From assembly GCA_030836365.1 (NCBI GenBank), contig JAURQB010000171.1:1-11806 (forward strand): 11,806 nucleotides of DNA, given 5' to 3'. The translations under genes were made by a program, and so were the position numbers. The DNA is from Bdellovibrionota bacterium. GTDB lineage: Bacteria; Bdellovibrionota; Bacteriovoracia; Bacteriovoracales; Bacteriovoracaceae. Of this stretch, positions 7,233-11,806 are shown piece after piece. The notes below the pieces were generated by a model, which made no database searches, was not told the DNA's origin, and worked only from the letters and a program-made list of their open reading frames with translations. The stretch's first letter is position 1, and every line of letters begins with the position of its first letter.

Positions 7233-8374
7233 TATTTGTCCTCACCCTTTTTCGTTGCTTTCTTTTTTAGTTCATTAAAAAGAAACTCTCTAACCGTTTC
7301 ATTTTCTACGTGATCAATAACATCCGCACTGAACGCGTCACATAGCATTTTAAAAGCAGTCGTTGCATCGATTCCGCGAGATTGAAGATAGAAAATTTCT
7401 TCCTCTCCAATTTGCCCGACTGTCGCTCCGTGAGCTGCTTTGACATCATCAGCATAAACTTCTAGTTGAGGCCTTGTGTCCACGTGTGCTTTTGGCGAGA
7501 GGAGTAAGTTTTTTGACAGTTGATTTGCATCCACTTCTTGCGCGTCTCTCGCAATAAAAAGTTTTCCTGTGAAAATGCCACGGGCTTCATCATTAAGAGC
7601 ACCTTTGTAAAGTTGCCCCGAGTAGGTTCTCGGTGCATGGTGCTTAATATAGCTAAGCGTATCGCTGTGTTGATTGCTTTCAAGAGTGAAAAGCCCATGA
7701 AAGTTTCCAGTTGCGTTTTCTTCATTTAAGTTCGCAAACAGATGATGCCTGGAAACCGCTCCGCCAAGAGTGACAATCACACCATTAAAAGAGCTATCTC
7801 TTTTTTGCTCAGTTGTGACACTTCCTAAATATTTATTTTCAAGCTCTGGAGGAAGAACTTTTACGTACTCAAGTTTGGCATTATCTTCAAGCTCTATTTT
7901 TGTTAATCCACTATGAAGTCCAGCGTTGTTGCCGCTAATGATTTCTACGATTGTTGCCTTCACGTGCTTGGCCACTTTGATCGTTAAGTTTGATCCCGTG
8001 AAGTGGGAGTCTGTGGTTGTCTCATAGTTTTGATGAATAAAAATAGGTGCTGCTTGATCTGAATCGATCATTAATTCATAACTTGTTGCAAGTTCTTGGA
8101 GTGCTAGAGTTGCTTCCGTACTCTCTGCATTTTCTTGTACTTCGCGAACAGAAAGCTTTGTGTTGTTCCCGATAAGAGCACCGTTGGAAAAGAGAACGTC
8201 TCCACTCAAGTCGGTGGCTGAAGCTTTGGAATCAAGCTCTGTGATTCCCTCAAAAAGCATATTAGGATTTGTGTAAATCCACTCTTCCGTTTTTTTCGTT
8301 GGAAAAGGCAGACGACTAAACCGCTCTCCCTGTTCCGCATTATTTTTAAATAGGTTTTGTAAATTACTAGTCAT
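7232..8374 (-). CDS. sufD: Fe-S cluster assembly scaffold subunit SufD
   Basis: SufD pairs with SufB and two SufC to form the SufBC2D scaffold, where it is needed for iron entry and complex stability. From ATG 8374 the protein is 380 residues, typical for SufD. Numbered from that start, TEEWIYT lies at about 30-36. The C-terminal half is the beta-helix core with the conserved SPKAHVDTRPQLEVYADDVKAAHGAT stretch (His315) and EEEIFYLQSRGID, the motif shared with SufB. In-frame ATGs also exist at 8377 and 8398. I prefer 8374 because AGGA (8384-8381) is 6 bases upstream, whereas 8398 has a poorly spaced site and would overlap sufC. The SD spans the sufC stop codon, so translation should be coupled. 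It ends in TAATG shared with sufS. Confidence 0.94.
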   Translation of the reverse strand: MTSNLQNLFKNNAEQGERFSRLPFPTKKTEEWIYTNPNMLFEGITELDSKASATDLSGDVLFSNGALIGNNTKLSVREVQENAESTEATLALQELATSYELMIDSDQAAPIFIHQNYETTTDSHFTGSNLTIKVAKHVKATIVEIISGNNAGLHSGLTKIELEDNAKLEYVKVLPPELENKYLGSVTTEQKRDSSFNGVIVTLGGAVSRHHLFANLNEENATGNFHGLFTLESNQHSDTLSYIKHHAPRTYSGQLYKGALNDEARGIFTGKLFIARDAQEVDANQLSKNLLLSPKAHVDTRPQLEVYADDVKAAHGATVGQIGEEEIFYLQSRGIDATTAFKMLCDAFSADVIDHVENETVREFLFNELKKKATKKGEDK

Positions 8375-8382
8375 CATTAATC

Positions 8383-9135
8383 CTATTTTATAAGCCAATC
8401 ATATCCCTTGGCTTCAAGCTCAAGGGCCAATTCTTTTCCGCCAGATTTGATAATTTGTCCGTTGTAGAGAACATGAACGTAATCTGGTTTGATGTAGTCA
8501 AGTAGACGCTGGTAGTGAGTGACCAAAACGACAGCGTTATATTTACTTTTTAGGGCATTCACTCCTTTTGCCACAATTTTGAGGGCGTCAATATCAAGGC
8601 CTGAATCTGTTTCATCTAAAAGAGCAAGTTGAGGATTTAAAACTGCCATCTGAAGAATTTCATTTTTCTTTTTCTCTCCACCAGAGAAGCCTACGTTAAC
8701 TGGGCGCTCTAAAAATGCAGGATTCATTTCAAGAAGTTCCATTTTTGGGTGAAGAAACTCTCTAAATTCTTCATCACTCATTTCTTTTACACCCTGAGCA
8801 GCGCAAGTTGCATTAAATGATTCTTTTAGAAATTGGAAATTATTAACACCTGGAATTTCTACTGGGTATTGCATTCCAAGAAAGATTCCCTTCTGAGATC
8901 TTTCATGAGTCTCCCATTTAAGAAGGTCATTGTTTTTTCCATTATATTTGTACTCAACAGAGCCTTCAGTTACTTCAAACGCCGGGTGGCCGGCAATAAC
9001 TTTGGATAGCGTACTTTTTCCACTTCCATTTGGCCCCATAATAGCGTGAACTTCACCTGCTTTCACTTCAAGGTTAATTCCATTAAGAATTTGTTTGTCT
9101 TCTGCTTTTGCGTGTAGGTTTTTAACTGTAATCAT
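8383..9135 (-). CDS. sufC: SUF system ABC-type ATPase SufC
   Basis: SufC is a cytoplasmic ABC ATPase that binds SufB and SufD and drives conformational change of the scaffold; it is not a transporter. From the chosen start the protein is 250 residues, the usual length. Seen, numbered from that start: Walker A GPNGSGKST at 34-42, a Q-loop region with GMQYPVEIPGV at about 87-97, the ABC signature as FSGGEKKKNE (150-159), Walker B LALLDETDSGLD with the SufC-specific ETDSGLD (170-181), and the switch His207 (VTHYQRLL). An ATG 9 bases earlier (9144) would give MREMITV, but its AAGG abuts the start codon. ATG 9135 has AAGGA 8 bases upstream and gives the family-typical MITVKNLHA start. It lies between sufB and sufD with a 24-base gap after the sufB stop. 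Confidence 0.96.
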   Translation of the reverse strand: MITVKNLHAKAEDKQILNGINLEVKAGEVHAIMGPNGSGKSTLSKVIAGHPAFEVTEGSVEYKYNGKNNDLLKWETHERSQKGIFLGMQYPVEIPGVNNFQFLKESFNATCAAQGVKEMSDEEFREFLHPKMELLEMNPAFLERPVNVGFSGGEKKKNEILQMAVLNPQLALLDETDSGLDIDALKIVAKGVNALKSKYNAVVLVTHYQRLLDYIKPDYVHVLYNGQIIKSGGKELALELEAKGYDWLIK

Positions 9136-9159
9136 TTCTCTCATCCTTCTTACGGTTTA

Positions 9160-10626
9160 TTAACCGATGCTATTTTCTAATTTCATTTCTAATAATTTGA
9201 CTGCTTCAACGGAAAACTCTAGTGGAAGCTCTTTAAAAACTTGGGAGCAAAACCCGTTGACAATCATGCTGACACATTTTTCCATATCCATGCCACGGCT
9301 TTGAAGATAGAAAAGTTGATCTTCACTTATTTTTGTTGTTGAGGCTTCATGCTCAACTGTTGATTGGTTGTTTTTTACATCAATATAAGGGAATGTGCTG
9401 GCGCTGCATTTATCACCAACGAGCATACTATCACATTGAGAATAATTTCTTGCCCCTTTTGCGGAAGGACGAATTTTCACTAGCCCTCGATAATTGTTAT
9501 CACTGTTTTCCGCGGAAATTCCTTTCGAGATAATTGTTGATCTTGTATTTTTTCCGATGTGAACCATTTTGGTTCCAGTGTCGGCCTGCATTTTGTTGTT
9601 TGTTAGCGCAACTGAATAAAAAGCACCTTGGGAGTTATCGCCAATTAAATTACATCCTGGATATTTCCACGTGATGGCCGATCCCGCTTCAACTTGCGTC
9701 CAAGAGATAAAAGAATTTTTCCCCAGGCAATTTCCACGTTTTGTCACAAAGTTGTAAATTCCACCTTTGCCTTCTTTGTCACCGGCGTACCAGTTTTGAA
9801 CAGTCGAATACTTAATCTCAGCATCATCCAACGCGATCAGTTCAACAACAGCTGCATGCAACTGATTTTCATCACGCATAGGTGCGGTGCAGCCTTCGAG
9901 ATAACTGACGTAAGAACCCTTATCGGCAATAATCAACGTGCGCTCAAATTGACCCGTATTCATCTCGTTGATACGGAAGTACGTCGATAATTCCATCGGG
10001 CATTTGACACCAGGCGGAATGTAGACAAATGACCCATCGGTAAACACTGCGGCATTCAAGCAAGCATGCTTGTTGTCACTCATCGGTACAACGGAGCCCA
10101 TGTATTTGCGCACCAAATCGGGGCAGCGCTCTAGTGCTTCGGAAATAGGACAGAAAATCACGCCGACTTCTTCGAGCTTCTTCTTAAAAGTGGTCGCGAC
10201 GGAAACACTGTCGAATACATAATCTACAGCGACGTTTTTCACGCCAGCCAACAGTTCTTGCTCGCGAAGCGGAATGCCCAATTTCTCATAGGTTTCCAGT
10301 AGCTTTGGATCAACTTCGTCCAGGCTTTGTGGCCCATCATCATCACTCTTAGGCGCGGCGTAATAGTGATACTGCTGGTAATCGATCTGCGGGAAATCAA
10401 CTTTAGCCCATTTTGGCTCAGGCATTTCTAACCAGCGGCGATATGCCTTTAGGCGATATTCCAACAACCACTCTGGCTCGTTCTTCTTCGCCGAGATAAA
10501 GCGAACAATATCCTCACTAAGGCCCTTTGGGGCCATGTCGGATTCAATATCGGTGACAAATCCATATTTGTATTTGTCGCCTGCAATTGTTTCTACCTGA
10601 TCAACTGTTTCAGCTGTCGCTGGCAT
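9160..10626 (-). CDS. sufB: Fe-S cluster assembly scaffold subunit SufB (compositionally chimeric gene)
   Basis: SufB is the subunit of SufBC2D that accepts sulfur and on which the nascent cluster forms. The 488-residue protein is full length and uninterrupted. Seen: FVTDIESDMAPKGLSEDIVRFIS at 23-45, PPGVKCPMELSTYFRIN at 204-220, YLEGCTAP with Cys246 (equivalent to the sulfur-entry Cys254 of E. coli), SAITWKYPGC near 316-325, ARNYSQCDSMLVGDKC with Cys398 (equivalent to Cys405), and His426/Glu427 (VEHEAST). The ATG has AAGGA 9 bases upstream. Lysine codons change abruptly inside the gene: residues 18-272 use 12 AAG and 8 AAA, residues 284-482 use 18 AAA and no AAG. GC also falls from about 45-57% to about 40% per 60-base line. 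The gene therefore looks like a fusion of two related sufB sequences near residues 272-300. Confidence 0.95.
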   Translation of the reverse strand: MPATAETVDQVETIAGDKYKYGFVTDIESDMAPKGLSEDIVRFISAKKNEPEWLLEYRLKAYRRWLEMPEPKWAKVDFPQIDYQQYHYYAAPKSDDDGPQSLDEVDPKLLETYEKLGIPLREQELLAGVKNVAVDYVFDSVSVATTFKKKLEEVGVIFCPISEALERCPDLVRKYMGSVVPMSDNKHACLNAAVFTDGSFVYIPPGVKCPMELSTYFRINEMNTGQFERTLIIADKGSYVSYLEGCTAPMRDENQLHAAVVELIALDDAEIKYSTVQNWYAGDKEGKGGIYNFVTKRGNCLGKNSFISWTQVEAGSAITWKYPGCNLIGDNSQGAFYSVALTNNKMQADTGTKMVHIGKNTRSTIISKGISAENSDNNYRGLVKIRPSAKGARNYSQCDSMLVGDKCSASTFPYIDVKNNQSTVEHEASTTKISEDQLFYLQSRGMDMEKCVSMIVNGFCSQVFKELPLEFSVEAVKLLEMKLENSIG

Positions 10627-10670
10627 CTTTTTATTCCTTCACCTTCGCCAAAATTGGCATTTTCGTTCAT

Positions 10671-11806
10671 TCAAACGGCAACGGACATGGCATCACTCGC
10701 CACATCACCGTTGCGCAACTCAGTTACAGCGTTTGAGATCGCTGTAATCGACTTTTCAATTTCATCTGTTGTCGTCATCCGTCCAACGCACATCCGCACA
10801 GAACTGTGCGCATCCTCGTCTGACAAACCAATTGCCCTTAAGACATACGATGGTTCGACAGATGTGGATGTACATGCCGACCCACTTGATAACGCCAGAT
10901 GATCTTTGAGCTTTTCCATCAAAGATTCAGAATCTATGCCCCGAAATCCGATGTTGATGTTTCCGGCAACGCGCGCGCCCTCGCTACCATTAAGGAACGT
11001 GTTGGGAATACGCTCTTGAAGACCTGTCAAAAGATGGTCGCGCATTTCTTTGATGCGTGACGTCTCTGCCTCTAAGTCATCGCAAACAATTTCTGCGGCT
11101 TTACCAAACCCAACCACAAGCGGTGCAGGGAGCGTGCCAGAGCGCATTGTGCGTTCCTGGCCACCACCATCCATCAATGGCTCGAACCGCACACGAGGTT
11201 TTCTGCGAACGTACAGAGCACCAATGCCCATCGGGCCATACATTTTGTGTCCGCTAAGGCTCATCAAATCGATGTTCATCGCTTGCACATCAATAGGCAG
11301 TTTGCCGGCCGCCTGGGCAGCATCGGTATGCAAGTAGATGCCATGTTCGCGGCATAGCGCGCCAATTTCGGCAAGTGATTGGATAACGCCAATTTCATTA
11401 TTCACCAGCATCACCGATGCCAAGGCTGTATCTGGCCGGATTGCCGCGGCAAACTCGGCGACATCGACCAAACCATCACTGTTAACATCTAACCAAGTCA
11501 CATCGATATCGTGACGCTGCATGTATTTAAGTGACTCCAGAACACACTTATGTTCCGTCTTAAGCGCGATCATGTGATGTTTTCGTCCTGCGAAAAACCG
11601 GCCGACGCCCTTAATAGCCATGTTGTTGCTCTCGGTCGCACCAGACGTAAAAATCACCTCGCGCGGTTCCGCATTAATCATCTTGGCCACTTGCGCGCGG
11701 GCCACTTCAACAGCATCACGCACCTCCCACCCATATACATGCGAGGTGGAATGAGGGTTGCCGAATGATTGCGTAAAGAACGGAATCATCGCGTCCATCA
11801 CGCGCT
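10671..11806 (-). CDS. IscS-type cysteine desulfurase (group I), 5' end cut by the window
   Basis: PLP-dependent cysteine desulfurase of the IscS/NifS group, here the first visible gene of the SUF operon. The open frame continues through the right edge. The apparent first codon at 11801 is an internal GTG (Val) in the conserved ...RVMDAM... segment, so about 20 N-terminal residues are missing. Counting that codon as 1: FGNPHS at 13-18, FTSGATESNN at 51-60, His84 (TEHKCV), HTDAAQAAGKLPIDV around 158-172, PLP lysine Lys186 in SLSGHKMYGPMG, RSGTLP at 220-225, and active-site Cys310 in the long group I loop SSGSACTSTSVEPSYVL. Identity to E. coli IscS appears high through the core. The C-terminus is short and unlike the IscU-binding tail of IscS, which fits a SUF rather than ISC role. 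DNA is GC-rich compared with genes to the left. It ends 44 bases before sufB. Confidence 0.94.
   Translation of the reverse strand, partial: RVMDAMIPFFTQSFGNPHSTSHVYGWEVRDAVEVARAQVAKMINAEPREVIFTSGATESNNMAIKGVGRFFAGRKHHMIALKTEHKCVLESLKYMQRHDIDVTWLDVNSDGLVDVAEFAAAIRPDTALASVMLVNNEIGVIQSLAEIGALCREHGIYLHTDAAQAAGKLPIDVQAMNIDLMSLSGHKMYGPMGIGALYVRRKPRVRFEPLMDGGGQERTMRSGTLPAPLVVGFGKAAEIVCDDLEAETSRIKEMRDHLLTGLQERIPNTFLNGSEGARVAGNINIGFRGIDSESLMEKLKDHLALSSGSACTSTSVEPSYVLRAIGLSDEDAHSSVRMCVGRMTTTDEIEKSITAISNAVTELRNGDVASDAMSVAV

Noticed and set aside
8375..8398. Upstream ATGs (8398, 8377) as the sufD start
   Set aside because: ATG 8398 would overlap the end of sufC and has a badly spaced ribosome site. ATG 8377 is only 3 bases from AGGA. 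ATG 8374 has proper spacing.
9136..9144. Upstream ATG (9144) as the sufC start
   Set aside because: Its AAGG touches the start codon with no spacer, while ATG 9135 has AAGGA at 8 bases and yields the standard SufC N-terminus.
11050..11337. Plus-strand open frames inside the iscS gene, and a similar one at 9694-9990 inside sufB
   Set aside because: They are antisense shadows of strongly conserved genes, with no recognisable protein pattern.
11799..11801. GTG codon as the start of the IscS-like gene
   Set aside because: It encodes the Val of the conserved RVMDAM segment. The frame stays open to the edge, and the family needs about 20 more residues including the YLDNxATTP motif, so the gene is simply truncated by the window.

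Overview
The window shows two kinds of DNA. Positions 1 to about 9,730 are AT-rich (hand-counted 60-base lines give roughly 35-40% GC) and bacterial, with tightly packed genes, good Shine-Dalgarno sites and sigma70-type promoters. A CHASE2-type adenylate cyclase, an exported DUF4920 protein, a class IIA aldolase, oxygen-dependent HemF and a SUF iron-sulfur cluster operon suggest an aerobic, free-living, low-GC Gram-negative bacterium. A marine Bdellovibrionota/Bacteriovorax-like organism would fit, but this is only a guess from gene content and composition. From about 9,810 to the right edge the DNA is GC-richer (about 45-60% per line) with different codon use. It encodes the N-terminal half of SufB and an IscS-type desulfurase in an arrangement familiar from Alphaproteobacteria.

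Layout, left to right. (1) A palindromic terminator (1-32) ends a leftward fructose-bisphosphate aldolase gene (fba). (2) A short intergenic region (1061-1234) carries back-to-back promoters for fba and for a rightward secreted DUF4920 protein. (3) That gene meets, tail to tail with only 2 bases between stops, a leftward CHASE2-adenylate cyclase gene. Upstream of the cyclase, in the same direction, is a small ArsC/YfgD-family thioredoxin-fold gene. (4) hemF reads rightward and converges on the SUF operon with 8 bases between stops. (5) The SUF operon reads leftward from the right edge: iscS-type desulfurase (partial, cut by the window), sufB, sufC, sufD, sufS, nfu. The genes are nearly contiguous or overlapping: sufD/sufS overlap by 1 base and sufS/nfu by 44.

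How the genes work together. SufS, and probably the IscS-like enzyme, take sulfur from cysteine. SufB-SufC-SufD form the ATP-driven scaffold that builds the cluster, and the Nfu protein probably carries clusters to client enzymes. hemF (heme synthesis), fba (glycolysis/gluconeogenesis) and the cyclase (cAMP signalling) are separate transcription units with no evident functional tie to SUF.

I see no mobile element, CRISPR array, tRNA, rRNA or undescribed multi-gene system. The most notable signal is a compositional and codon-usage break inside sufB, near 9,730-9,815. It is either a recombination junction or an assembly chimera, and it limits how far the right-hand 2 kb can be used to characterise the organism. 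All stretches between genes are under 180 bases, so no long non-coding region is left unexplained.
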